This document shows positions 25,286 through 33,205 of a stretch of DNA of 64,000 nt, piece after piece. The stretch covers positions 930,001 to 994,000 of the forward strand of contig CP065018.1 of NCBI GenBank assembly GCA_016700415.1, written 5' to 3'. How positions within the stretch are numbered: position 1 is the first letter of the stretch; each line of letters opens with the position of its first letter. Origin of the DNA: Flavobacteriales bacterium. Lineage in GTDB: Bacteria > Bacteroidota > Bacteroidia > Flavobacteriales_F > PHOS-HE28. The notes under the pieces are model-generated. The model did not search any database. It had not been told where the DNA came from and saw only the letters and a list, made by a program, of their open reading frames with translations. A program made the position numbers and the translations under genes.

Positions 25286-25386
25286 CCTCTGGGGCCGGAA
25301 CTCTCCTTGGTGTCCCTCAGTGGGAAGGTTGTTGATCCCGGCTCACTTCCCCGCTTTATATTCGCCGCACAAAACACGCGCATACC

Positions 25387-25512
25387 ATGTCGGACCACGA
25401 GCAGGAAGGTCATTTCCCGGAGGAGGCAGAACAGAACGAGATCGGAGGTCCCGTGGTGCTGGCGATCATGATCTTGGCCATGGTCGTCCTGATCCTCTGG
25501 GCCAGTTGCTGA
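25387..25512 (+). CDS. 41-residue single-pass membrane peptide
   Basis: An acidic N-terminal half (MSDHEQEGHFPEEAEQNEIGG) leads into one strong transmembrane helix of about 20 residues (from PVVLAIMILAMVV) and ends ASC-stop. TATATTCG at 25357-25364, one base from the -7 consensus, lies 23 bases before the ATG, as for other genes here. The size and charge asymmetry are those of small membrane subunits or regulators, but no family is recognised. It is short enough to be skipped by gene callers. Confidence 0.55.
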   Translation: MSDHEQEGHFPEEAEQNEIGGPVVLAIMILAMVVLILWASC

Positions 25513-25540
25513 CCGACTTTCCGGTTTGATCGAAGTTCTG

Positions 25541-25673
25541 GTACCGGGTACCGGGTGCTGCCGACTGTCGCTGCCAACTGCTTGCTGCCACTGCTTACTG
25601 CCACTGCCAACTGCAACACTGTTGCCCCGTTTCAGCTTTCAACTTTCCAGTTTTCAGCTTTCCCTCAGTTGTC
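25541..25673. repeat. Degenerate 7-bp-period repeat tract
   Basis: Nineteen consecutive heptads can be laid out: GTACCGG twice, then variants of CTGCCAA/AACTGCT/ACTGCCA, then TCAGCTT, TCAACTT, TCCAGTT, TTCAGCT and finally AGTTGTC. The tract changes unit sequence while keeping the 7-base register. It fills the gap after the 41-residue membrane peptide gene and runs into the stop codon of the zinc-finger gene on the reverse strand. Confidence 0.75.
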
Positions 25674-26060
25674 CCCCGCCCTTTCCAAGTATTCGTCGCG
25701 GCGTACCAGTGCATACCAGTTCTCGCTGAGCTCGAGGAATCCGTGCTCGAAGCAGAACACGTAGACATTGCCCACCTTGGTGCGGTAGATGTTGGTGTGA
25801 TACATGAAATTATAGCCGCGTTCCACGAGCTTATCGCGGTGTACCTTGACTTTACCTCCGGGATTCAGTTCGCTTAGGATACGTCTGTTGCGCTTGAGCG
25901 TGTTCACCACGTTGCGCACATAATTGATGGGCGCGTTGTTGGTGCGGTAGTGGAACAGGTTGCGGCAGGCATCGGAGCAGAACTTCTTGTCCGTGCGGCC
26001 CTGGATGGGTTCCCCGCATTCCAGACAGACCTTTTTTTCGGTGGCGCGTTCCGCAAGCAT
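25665..26060 (-). CDS. Zinc-ribbon protein of unknown function
   Basis: 131 residues. An N-terminal zinc ribbon CLECGEPIQGRTDKKFCSDAC (C-x2-C-x13-C-x3-C) is followed by an RTNNAPINYVRNVVNTLKRNR helix and a compact C-terminal domain (YRTKVGNVYVFCFEHGFLEL). The ribbon resembles DUF2116-type fingers. Small proteins of this architecture are familiar from Bacteroidota and have no assigned function; nucleic-acid binding is a guess from the ribbon and basic helix. The stop codon lies within the heptamer tract. Confidence 0.8.
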   Translation of the reverse strand: MLAERATEKKVCLECGEPIQGRTDKKFCSDACRNLFHYRTNNAPINYVRNVVNTLKRNRRILSELNPGGKVKVHRDKLVERGYNFMYHTNIYRTKVGNVYVFCFEHGFLELSENWYALVRRDEYLERAGDN

Positions 26061-26086
26061 GAAGCCGAATGTATGGTTTGTCCACG

Positions 26087-26117
26087 AAAAAGCCCCCTCC
26101 GGTTCTGGAGAGGGCTT
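26087..26117 (-). terminator. Terminator after rpmE
   Basis: On the reverse strand GCCCTCTCC pairs with GGAGGGGGC (one mismatch), followed by TTTTT. It lies 22 bases beyond the rpmE stop. Confidence 0.85.
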
Positions 26118-26138
26118 CGATCTTAGCGTTGTTGAGCG

Positions 26139-26465
26139 TTACTGGGCAGCTTCCTCGCCGCCTTCCTTCTTCTCCTCCTTCGCCTCGGGGGCGGCGGGAG
26201 CGGCGTTCTTCATTTCGGCATGCTTGGCGAAGCGCTTCTTGAACTTGTCCACGCGGCCGGCGGTGTCGATGAGCATCATCTTGCCGGTGTAGTATGGGTG
26301 GGAGCTGCTGCTGATGTCGAGCTTCACGAGCGGGTATTCGTTGCCGTCCTCCCACTTCATGGTATCCTTGGTGTTCGCACAGCTCTTGCCGAGGAACATG
26401 TCGTCATTGCTCATGTCCTTGAAGATGACGATGCGGTAATTCTCGGGATGGATGCCTTGTTTCAT
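26139..26465 (-). CDS. rpmE: 50S ribosomal protein L31, type B
   Basis: 108 residues from MKQGIHPENYR. The core (IVIFKDMSNDDMFLGKSCANT, then SSSSHPYYTGKMMLIDTAGRVDKFKKRF) matches L31. It lacks the CxxC zinc site, so it is the zinc-free type B (RpmE2/YkgM class). A 25-residue Ala/Glu/Lys tail (AAPAAPEAKEEKKEGGEEAAQ region) extends the C-terminus, as in many Bacteroidota. The start at 26465 is fixed by conservation; the upstream frame is unconserved. Confidence 0.95.
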   Translation of the reverse strand: MKQGIHPENYRIVIFKDMSNDDMFLGKSCANTKDTMKWEDGNEYPLVKLDISSSSHPYYTGKMMLIDTAGRVDKFKKRFAKHAEMKNAAPAAPEAKEEKKEGGEEAAQ

Positions 26466-26608
26466 GGGGTCTGCTTTACAATGCGGCCGAAGACATTCCG
26501 GCGAACGCGGGCGCAAATGTAATGAAAAATGGAACTCCAAAAGCGCGTAAGACAGGTGCTATCACATCCCTCCTTCTCACATGCCAACGTGAGGTTTGTC
26601 GCAGGCCC

Positions 26609-28099
26609 TCATCGTTTTGTCCATTTCACCGTTCGCCGGCCTTTATCGGTGCGTACCTCCACAAGGTACACACCGGGCGCTAGTGTGCCGCAGTCCAGTT
26701 CCATTGTATCCTCCTTGCTGCTAGCGGCCATTACCGCCCGTCCCAAGCCGTCCAGCACCCGTACCCTTATGGAACCTGACATTCCACTTTCCACATGCAG
26801 CATCTCGCTACCGGGATTTGGAAAGACCCGCAACCCCGGCAACCCCGCTTCCTGTTCCAGCACCTCGGTGGTAAGCCCGTGCAATTTGCAGATCATACGC
26901 TGCTCCGGATCGTTCACCGTGCCGTCATCAAAGCCCTCGAAAGCCCCGGCCAAAAAGATGCTCCCGTCCGGTGCTGGAGTAATAGAGGTGATCCCACTAT
27001 ACATGAACGTGGAGTTATAATCGTGCGTAAGGCCGCAGCCCTGCCCGGTAAAGGCCGTATTGAGCAAATGGCCCGTGCTGTCCAACAGGGCGATGCCGCG
27101 TCGCAACTGCCCGTCGATGTGGGTGAAGCTGCCCCCGACCATGATCGTTCCATCCCCCAATTGCAATACAGCATCCACACTAATACCGAAATCCCCGAAA
27201 GAATACGTCGGAATGTCCTTGTACTCCGCGTGGTTGTTGAAACTGAGGTCCAAGGCCCCGTCCGGCATAAGCCGGATCAGGTGCATGGTGTCCGGATCGT
27301 TCGGGAAGACGAACTGCCCTCCCGCAATGATGCGCCCATCGGGCTGCTCCAGCAGGTATTTCGCATAACCCCGGCTGATGTCGGAATGGTAGGTGCTGTC
27401 CAAGCTGCCGTCCGGCCAGATGCGCAGGATGCGTCCTGCCGGTCCGCCCTCGTAAGTGCTGTACACCCCGCTCAGCGAAAGCGCCCCAGGGTGGTGGGTT
27501 CGATGGTCCAGATCACCCCGTTGGTCTTCCGGTAATGGTAGGTGCTGTCCAATGTGCCATCGGTGTTCAGACGCAGCAAGGAATAGTAGCCCGGTGCATT
27601 GGGGCCGTATGGGTAACCCAAATGATGGTCCCCGGTAAATAGCACCTTGCCGTCCGTTTGGATGAAGATCCCGCCATTATTGAGAAAGCTAAGATCCGGG
27701 TAGGGTTGGTTCACAGTGGTGGGTCGGAACCCATAATCCAATTCCCCGGTCGCTTGGAAATACCTTGATGGAAAGCTGTTTCCGGAAGTATAGAAGTACG
27801 GACCAACAGGATGGATATCCCCCCCCATTGATCCCCCAAAAGACGTCCAGGTCGCCAACGGGAAGCAGCTTCACCATCCAGCTCGAAAAATAATTGGTGG
27901 TGAGGCCGAACCAACCGGTAATGACCACGCTACCATCGGCCAAGGGGAGGGCGTCCGACAGGCCCGGCGGGTAGGTTACCGGAGTGCAGCGGAACGAGGT
28001 GTCCAAGGTGAGCGGTACCTGCGCCCCGCTTGGGCTGGCCAACAAAGTGGCCAGCCCAGCGAGCAACAGGGTTCTCATGGCTGCAGGAAAATACTTCAT
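26609..28099 (-). pseudogene. Delta-60-repeat surface protein with type IX sorting domain, two frameshifts
   Basis: Three consecutive reverse-strand frames join into one protein. 28099 to about 27835 encodes the signal peptide (ending SPSGAQ) and repeat 1. About 27850 to 27475 continues in a second frame, and 27466 to 26609 in a third. Repeats of the delta-60 type (LxxDGxLDSTYH, GGxF) run through all three. The last about 80 residues (LPGLRVFPNPGSEMLHVES ... GVYLVEVRTDKG) are a type IX secretion sorting domain. The first break lies at a run of eight G (reverse strand, about 27829-27836), the second at GGGG near 27492-27495; single-base changes there would restore one frame of about 495 codons. 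Either assembly homopolymer errors, slippage-based variation or true decay. Confidence 0.8.
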
Positions 28100-28197
28100 C
28101 GTTGGTTCGGACCCGCTGAGTGATCCCACTACCCGAAGATAGAAATGTTCAACCACTTGCCCTTATTCCGGATCCTTCCGGCAAACATTCCAAGGCA

Positions 28198-29754
28198 ATG
28201 ATCCGCCCCCTATCCCGTAATAGCCCCGCGCCCCATCTTTGCCCGGCTTTGAAGATCCTCCGCCCCACCCTCCTGCTCATCCTGCTGGCCGCCGTCCTCT
28301 TCGGTTGCCGCAAGGACCAGCTCTTTACCGATTCGCCGAGCGCGCAGCTGGAGTTCTCCCAGGATTCTGTACTGTTCGATACAGTGTTCACCACGGTGGG
28401 CACGGTGACCAAGCGCTTCACCGCCCGCAACCGGAACAGCGAGGGCGTGCGGGTGAACATTGTGTTGGAAGGCGGTTCCCCATCCCCGTTCCGGATCAAT
28501 GTGGACGGCAGCTCGGGCCTGAGCTTCAGCGATGTGGAGATCCCCGGCGGGGATAGCATCTACATCTTCGTGGAGGCCACGCTGGGGGCCGGTGGCGTGA
28601 ACACTCCGTTCATCATCGAGGACCACATCCTGTTCAGCACCAACGGCAACGAGCAGCAGGTGACGTTGAACGCCTGGGGACAGAATGCGCACTACTTCAG
28701 GCCTGACACCCACGTGCAGGGCTTTCCGGCGTTCAGCTATATCGCGGGGGGCTACGACAGCTTAGGCAACCAGATCTGCGAGACGGTACATTGGACCAAC
28801 GACTTGCCGTATGTCATCTATGGATACGCGGTGGTGGATTCCTGCTGCACGCTGATCATCGACCCCGGCGTGAAGGTGTATTTCCACGGCGGTGGCGGGC
28901 TATGGGTATACCAAGGAGGGAACATCCAAGCGAACGGGACCTACGAAGATCACATCACCTTCCAAGGCGACCGCTTGGAAGCCACTTATGCCGACCTGCC
29001 CGGCCAATGGGACCGGATCTGGATCAACGATAACTACGGACCAACGAACAACGTCTTCGAACACGTGGACATCAAGAATGCGTTGGTGGGCATCCAGCCG
29101 CAAAGCTGGATCGGCACGCCGGGCCAGCCCACGAGTGTGAACAAGCTCATATTGAACAACGTGAGCATCCGCAACTGCTCGGCGGCGGGGATCCTCTCGG
29201 AAAACTACCGGATCACGAGCACCAACCTGCTGGTGGAAAACTGCGGCCAATACTGTGTTGCGCTCACCGGCGGCGGCGAGTACGTCTTCAACCACAGCAC
29301 CATCGCCAACTACTGGACCTACGATGTGCGCCAGGAACCGGCCTTCATCCTCACCAACACCTTCGTGGACATCACCGGGGCCACGCAAGTGCGGGACGTG
29401 GAGGCGAGCCTTTTCCGCAACGGCATCATCTACGGCAACAACGGAAATGAATTCCAACTGGCCTTCGACGACCAGCTTTCACCCGACTTCATCTTCAAGA
29501 ACTTCCTCTTTCGCACGGATCAGAACACCAGTGATGCCGATCATTTCGAGCAAAGTAGTGTTTACCGGAACCAAAGCCCGGGCTTTGCGGATGCGAACAA
29601 CGGGGATCTCCACATCACCGTGAACGCATATGCGCGCAACAAAGGCTTGGATGATTTTGGTGCCGACCCCGAAGCGTTCAATGATCTGGACAATAAAGTG
29701 CGGGCGTGGGACGGCGGGTCCGACCTGGGCTGCTACGAGTACACGGAGGAGTGA
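28198..29754 (+). CDS. Right-handed beta-helix lipoprotein
   Basis: 518 residues from ATG 28198; a TTG at 28249 (codon 18) would give a more normal lipoprotein signal. The signal ends in a lipobox (AAVLFGC, Cys37 or Cys20). The N-terminal third looks immunoglobulin-like (DSVLFDTVFTTVGTVTKRFTARNRNSEGVRV is a DUF1573/choice-of-anchor type strand pattern). The rest is rich in short Asn/Gly-turn repeats typical of parallel beta-helices (VFEHVDIKNALVGIQ, LILNNVSIRNCSAAGIL). It probably sits on the outer membrane and may bind glycans. Its 3' end overlaps that of the convergent luxC-like gene by 22 bases. Confidence 0.8.
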   Translation: MIRPLSRNSPAPHLCPALKILRPTLLLILLAAVLFGCRKDQLFTDSPSAQLEFSQDSVLFDTVFTTVGTVTKRFTARNRNSEGVRVNIVLEGGSPSPFRINVDGSSGLSFSDVEIPGGDSIYIFVEATLGAGGVNTPFIIEDHILFSTNGNEQQVTLNAWGQNAHYFRPDTHVQGFPAFSYIAGGYDSLGNQICETVHWTNDLPYVIYGYAVVDSCCTLIIDPGVKVYFHGGGGLWVYQGGNIQANGTYEDHITFQGDRLEATYADLPGQWDRIWINDNYGPTNNVFEHVDIKNALVGIQPQSWIGTPGQPTSVNKLILNNVSIRNCSAAGILSENYRITSTNLLVENCGQYCVALTGGGEYVFNHSTIANYWTYDVRQEPAFILTNTFVDITGATQVRDVEASLFRNGIIYGNNGNEFQLAFDDQLSPDFIFKNFLFRTDQNTSDADHFEQSSVYRNQSPGFADANNGDLHITVNAYARNKGLDDFGADPEAFNDLDNKVRAWDGGSDLGCYEYTEE

Positions 29755-30836
29755 TCCAGGCCCAGTAAAAACTCCAGCGTATCCACATTGTCCGCGTATT
29801 CGCCGGGGCCGGGGTATTGGGCTTCACCGAAGGGAATATGGCCGTGGCCCACGACACACTGGAGCCTTCCCTCCTCTTCCTTCAGGAGCGCTTGCACCGC
29901 TGAGGCATCGGCATACCGCTCATAGTAAAGCGCGGCCACCGGGCTGTTGAGCGCTTTTTCCTCCTTCAGGATCAGGAAACCGTTCTCCGTGATCGGCGCA
30001 CGGTCCAAGAGCCACACGGCCTTGTTGTAGTCGTAGTTGTTCGCGTACTTGTTGTGGTTGATGATCTCCTTCCACGGAAAGAGCGCACCGAAGAGCCGGT
30101 CCAGGTCGAAGTCCTGCGGGATGAGGACCTTGCCCACGTTGCGGCAGCCAAGGCCGAAGTAGCGGAAGACGTCCTCGCCGAGCGCTGCCAGTTCGGCTTC
30201 CGATTCGCTGCCGTCCAGCACGGCCACGCTGGTGCGGTTTTTACGTACGATGCGTGGCAGTTGGCCGAAGTAGTGCTCGAAGTAGCGGGCCGTGTTGTCA
30301 CTACCGGTGGCGATGATGGCGTCCACCTCCCCGAGCTTGCCATTGGGCATTTCCACCTTTGCGGCCATTTCCGGCGAGAAGCACGCAAGCAATTGGATCA
30401 GCGCCGGGGTGAGCCCCGCATCGTCGGAAGCGACCTTCACCTTGGCGCGATGTCCGCAGAGAAGCACGCACAGTAGGTCATGGAAGCCCACGAACGGGAT
30501 GTTGCCCGCCATGATGATGCCGACGATCTTGAGCGCGTGCGGCTCGTTCAGCGCTGGATAGTTCGCCAGCCATGTTTCCAGCGATCGTGGGTCCAGCATC
30601 ATCGAAAGCCCCTTCGCAGCGAAGCGGACCTGCTCCTCCGTGAACCAGCCGTTTCTCACGCGGGCATGGACAAGTGCGCTATCGAACGCGTCGTATTCAT
30701 CCTCGGTGGATCCACAGGAATGGCCCGGCCACGCGGCCTTGGTCGAGAATTGTTCCAGCGCACGGCCTAACTGCGCGAACGCGGAAATGCGCGTTGCCAG
30801 TTCGGAAGTTCCGGAAAGGGATGTACGATTGCTCAC
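29733..30836 (-). CDS. LuxC-like fatty acyl-CoA reductase
   Basis: 367 residues from a GTG at 30836. The acyl-CoA reductase fold of LuxC is recognisable: IVGIIMAGNIPFVGFHDLLCVLL for nucleotide binding, IIATGSDNTARYFEHYF, and the catalytic cysteine in YFGLGCRNVGKV (Cys231). LuxC in light-emitting bacteria reduces acyl groups to aldehydes with NADPH. No LuxD, LuxE or luciferase gene is near, so light emission is not implied; aldehyde or wax/alcohol metabolism is more likely. It is divergent from a ferredoxin gene. A longer N-terminal frame would overlap the ferredoxin and is rejected. Confidence 0.88.
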   Translation of the reverse strand: MSNRTSLSGTSELATRISAFAQLGRALEQFSTKAAWPGHSCGSTEDEYDAFDSALVHARVRNGWFTEEQVRFAAKGLSMMLDPRSLETWLANYPALNEPHALKIVGIIMAGNIPFVGFHDLLCVLLCGHRAKVKVASDDAGLTPALIQLLACFSPEMAAKVEMPNGKLGEVDAIIATGSDNTARYFEHYFGQLPRIVRKNRTSVAVLDGSESEAELAALGEDVFRYFGLGCRNVGKVLIPQDFDLDRLFGALFPWKEIINHNKYANNYDYNKAVWLLDRAPITENGFLILKEEKALNSPVAALYYERYADASAVQALLKEEEGRLQCVVGHGHIPFGEAQYPGPGEYADNVDTLEFLLGLDHSSVYS

Positions 30837-30844
30837 AGGATATC

Positions 30845-30852
30845 TACTTTTG
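30845..30852 (+). promoter_or_regulatory. Bacteroidota -7 promoter element before ferredoxin
   Basis: TACTTTTG, a perfect TAnnTTTG match, 73 bases before the ferredoxin ATG and only nine bases from the divergent GTG start of the luxC-like gene. Confidence 0.6.
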
Positions 30853-30924
30853 CGCGATCCAAGCCAAGTGACCTGCACAAAGCCGGTACCTGGATGGCGG
30901 GGATGCGAAATTACCAGTATTGCC

Positions 30925-31272
30925 ATGGCTATCATCATCACGGAGGAATGCATCAATTGCGGGGCCTGCGAACCGGAATGCCCCAACAACGCCATCTATG
31001 AGGGCGGCGCGGAGTGGAGGTTGAGCGACGGCACCAGCCTGAACGGCCAGCAGACCGTGCCCACGGGCAACAGCTACGACGCTGATGCCGCCCAAGCACC
31101 GATCTTGATGGACATCTATTACATCGTGCCGGACAAATGCACGGAATGCACGGGCTTCCACGATGAGCCGCAGTGCGCCGCCGTTTGCCCCGTGGATTGC
31201 TGCGTGGACGATCCGGACCACCGCGAGACCAAGGAGGAGCTGCTCGCGAAGAAGGAGTTCATGCACTTGTGA
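30925..31272 (+). CDS. Dicluster 4Fe-4S ferredoxin
   Basis: 115 residues. The first cluster motif is C-x2-C-x2-C-x3-C (ECINCGACEPECP, Cys9 to Cys19). The second is CTECTGFHDEPQCAAVCPVDCC, with the stretched spacing typical of the FdxA/YfhL-like class. An insertion of about 45 residues separates them. It carries low-potential electrons in the cytoplasm. It is divergently transcribed from the luxC-like reductase, a pairing that I recall from other Bacteroidota and that may be functional. Confidence 0.93.
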   Translation: MAIIITEECINCGACEPECPNNAIYEGGAEWRLSDGTSLNGQQTVPTGNSYDADAAQAPILMDIYYIVPDKCTECTGFHDEPQCAAVCPVDCCVDDPDHRETKEELLAKKEFMHL

Positions 31273-31297
31273 GGGGAACTATCGGGTTGTTTTTCAC

Positions 31298-31321
31298 CAC
31301 AGAGACACAGAGGCACGGAGG
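31298..31321. repeat. Three 8-bp tandem units
   Basis: CACAGAGA, CACAGAGG and CACGGAGG follow one another in the 209-base gap between ferredoxin and the next gene. Repeats of this CACAGAG kind recur in many environmental bacterial genomes; function unknown. The rest of the gap has no supported gene. Confidence 0.55.
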
Positions 31322-31481
31322 GGATCCCACTCGGGGTCTTCCGAATAATACCCTGAGCTGAGAACTTGTAGCGAAATACTCCGGGCAAGCCCGTTAAGCA
31401 AGACTCCTTTCAACATTACAAGCGTGATACTTTGACCTGAAAGCCCGCCTGTCCCGCTCGCGATCCGGCCATCTTGCGTCC

Positions 31482-31919
31482 ATGGCAAAAGCCAAGGTCA
31501 CCGTCGGTAGGCTGGAGTACATCGCCTTGCCCAAGCTGGGCGTTGCCCGGGTGCATGCCAAACTGGACACCGGTGCCTATCGCAGCGCGCTGCACTACCA
31601 GAAGCTGAGCGTGCGTGCGGCGGATGGCCAACAGGAACTGGTGGTCACCTTCAACATGGGGCGCAAGCGCACCAAGGTGGTATTCCATGAATTCCAACGG
31701 GTAACGGTAAAAAGCAGCACGGGGCAACGCACCGAGCGCTATTTGGTCACCACCACGGTGAAGCTCAATGCGCATGCGGTCAGGACCCAGTTCACCCTGT
31801 TCGACCGCAGCGACATGAAGTACCAGGTGCTGTTGGGCCGGAAATTCATGCAAGGTCGGTTCGTGGTGGATGTTGCGCGGAAGAACGTGCTGGACCGGAC
31901 CGAAGAACCGGGTAAATGA
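31482..31919 (+). CDS. RimK-associated retropepsin-like protease (pfam05618 type)
   Basis: 145 residues. The family is marked by VGRLEYIALPKLGVARVHAKLDTGAYRSAL, in which DTGAxxSA is the aspartic-protease-like active-site turn, and by the end YQVLLGRKFMQGRFVVDV. These small proteins are usually annotated as ATP-dependent zinc proteases and are often genomic neighbours of RimK ligases. The RimK-like gene in this window is 11 kb away. It overlaps the following gene by four bases (ATGA). Confidence 0.87.
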   Translation: MAKAKVTVGRLEYIALPKLGVARVHAKLDTGAYRSALHYQKLSVRAADGQQELVVTFNMGRKRTKVVFHEFQRVTVKSSTGQRTERYLVTTTVKLNAHAVRTQFTLFDRSDMKYQVLLGRKFMQGRFVVDVARKNVLDRTEEPGK

Positions 31920-32377
31920 AGGATCTATTCAGCCTGAAGCAGGCGATGCATGCGGCGTGCGTAAGCGCCCTTCAGGAACGGATCAGTGAGGCGCAGGCCG
32001 GCGTGGAGCAGGCACGCGAGGCAGGAACAGCCGATACCAAGAGCAGTGCCGGCGACAAGCACGAGACCGCTCGCGCCATGGCCCAGCAGGAGCTGGAAAA
32101 GCAGGCTTCAGCGCTGCACAACCTGCGGGAAATGGAGGACCACTTGGCCCGGATCGATCCCGCTCACCGTTGCCCGAAGATCCAGCCCGGCGCGCTTGTG
32201 GCCACGGACAAAGGCCTGTTCTATGTGAGCGCCGCCATGGGCAAGTTTGAGGTGGACGGGAAAGTGGTCCTTGCGATCTCCATGCAGGCACCGCTGTTGA
32301 GCGCCTTGAAGAACTTGGCGATCGGCGAGACCGGAACCTTCAATGGCCAAGTCCATCGCTTGGTGGGGATCGCATAG
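31916..32377 (+). CDS. GreA/GreB-like protein
   Basis: 153 residues. An N-terminal helical hairpin (about 1-80, heptad-like with many Ala/Glu) and a C-terminal small beta-domain (IQPGALVATDKGLFYVSAAMGK, then VLAISMQAPLLSALKNLAIGETGTF) give the overall plan of GreA-type secondary-channel factors. In Bacteroidota databases such proteins are often mislabelled 3-oxoacyl-ACP synthase. Binding to RNA polymerase is an inference from the fold. It is translationally coupled to the protease-like gene. Confidence 0.72.
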   Translation: MKDLFSLKQAMHAACVSALQERISEAQAGVEQAREAGTADTKSSAGDKHETARAMAQQELEKQASALHNLREMEDHLARIDPAHRCPKIQPGALVATDKGLFYVSAAMGKFEVDGKVVLAISMQAPLLSALKNLAIGETGTFNGQVHRLVGIA

Positions 32378-32450
32378 ATCAATTCTGCGGAGCTGGAAAG
32401 TCCGAGCAACGTGGCGAGTTCCGCTGACTATTCTGATCCGTCGATCTCAG

Positions 32451-32509
32451 ATTCCTAATTCCTGATCCAGCCTGCCGCCGAGGCTTGTTGGAAATCAGGA
32501 ATTAGGAAT
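32451..32509. repeat. Perfect 16-bp inverted repeat built from heptads
   Basis: ATTCCTAATTCCTGAT (32451-32466) and ATCAGGAATTAGGAAT (32494-32509) are exact reverse complements around a 27-base loop. Each arm is itself two heptads (ATTCCTA, ATTCCTG). It lies between the convergent GreA-like and DUF2461 genes, two bases from the latter's stop codon, and may act as a transcript-end hairpin. Confidence 0.8.
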
Positions 32510-32511
32510 AT

Positions 32512-33171
32512 CTACTTCGCCAGTAGAAATGCGCTCATCGCGGCCATGGCGTGGTAATGTTCCATGAGAACATCGGGCAGCTTGGGGCTGGTCACCATCT
32601 TAGGCGGCAGCTCCGCACCGTAGTAGAACTGTTTGTTGAAGAGCAGGGGCTCCTTGGCGGCGGCAGCTTGGAATTCCGGAGGAAGGCGCTTGTTCGCTTC
32701 GCCTTGAACGGTCCCGAAGTGCTTCACGAACGCCTTGTCCTCTTGGAGTTTCTTGAATTTGGGGAGGTCCTTCGCGATGCGTGACCGGATGCGCAGCAGC
32801 GCTTCCTTGTCCGGCATGTAGGCGCCGCCATAGATGCGCACCGCCTCCGGCCCCAGCTCAAAGTAGATACCGGGAGCGTTCATGTCCTTCTTGCCCGCAG
32901 GTGTAATGAGGGCGGAACGGTTCAGTTTATACGGCGCCTTGTCCTTACTGAAGCGCACGTCCCTGTTGATGCGGAAGATGGCCTCCTTCGGCCCGATGCG
33001 CACATTGGGGTCGACCTTAGCGACGCGCTGGATCATCTCGCCCACGAAGACCTCGAAGGGCTTCTTCACCTCCTTCTCGTAGCGCGTTCGGTTCATGTCG
33101 AACCATTCCTTGTTGTTGTTTGCCGCAAGTTCGATGAAGAAGCGGTTGAAGTCGGGGCTGAACCAGGCCAT
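32512..33171 (-). CDS. DUF2461 domain protein
   Basis: 219 residues from MAWFSPDF. The family signature is FFIELAANNNKEWFDMNRTRYE, then RINRDVRFSKDKAPYKLNRSA and GIYFELGPEAVRIYGGAYMPDKEALLRIR. DUF2461 (TIGR02453) proteins are single-domain, cytoplasmic and of unknown function. The start at 33171 is set by homology; an upstream frame reaches into the divergent ogt gene. Confidence 0.9.
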   Translation of the reverse strand: MAWFSPDFNRFFIELAANNNKEWFDMNRTRYEKEVKKPFEVFVGEMIQRVAKVDPNVRIGPKEAIFRINRDVRFSKDKAPYKLNRSALITPAGKKDMNAPGIYFELGPEAVRIYGGAYMPDKEALLRIRSRIAKDLPKFKKLQEDKAFVKHFGTVQGEANKRLPPEFQAAAAKEPLLFNKQFYYGAELPPKMVTSPKLPDVLMEHYHAMAAMSAFLLAK

Positions 33172-33205
33172 TGATCTGTAATTTGGCCCAAGATACCAGC
33201 GCAGC

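Noticed and set aside
29733..30836. Bioluminescence locus
   Set aside because: Only a LuxC-like reductase is present; no luxA, B, D or E homologue.
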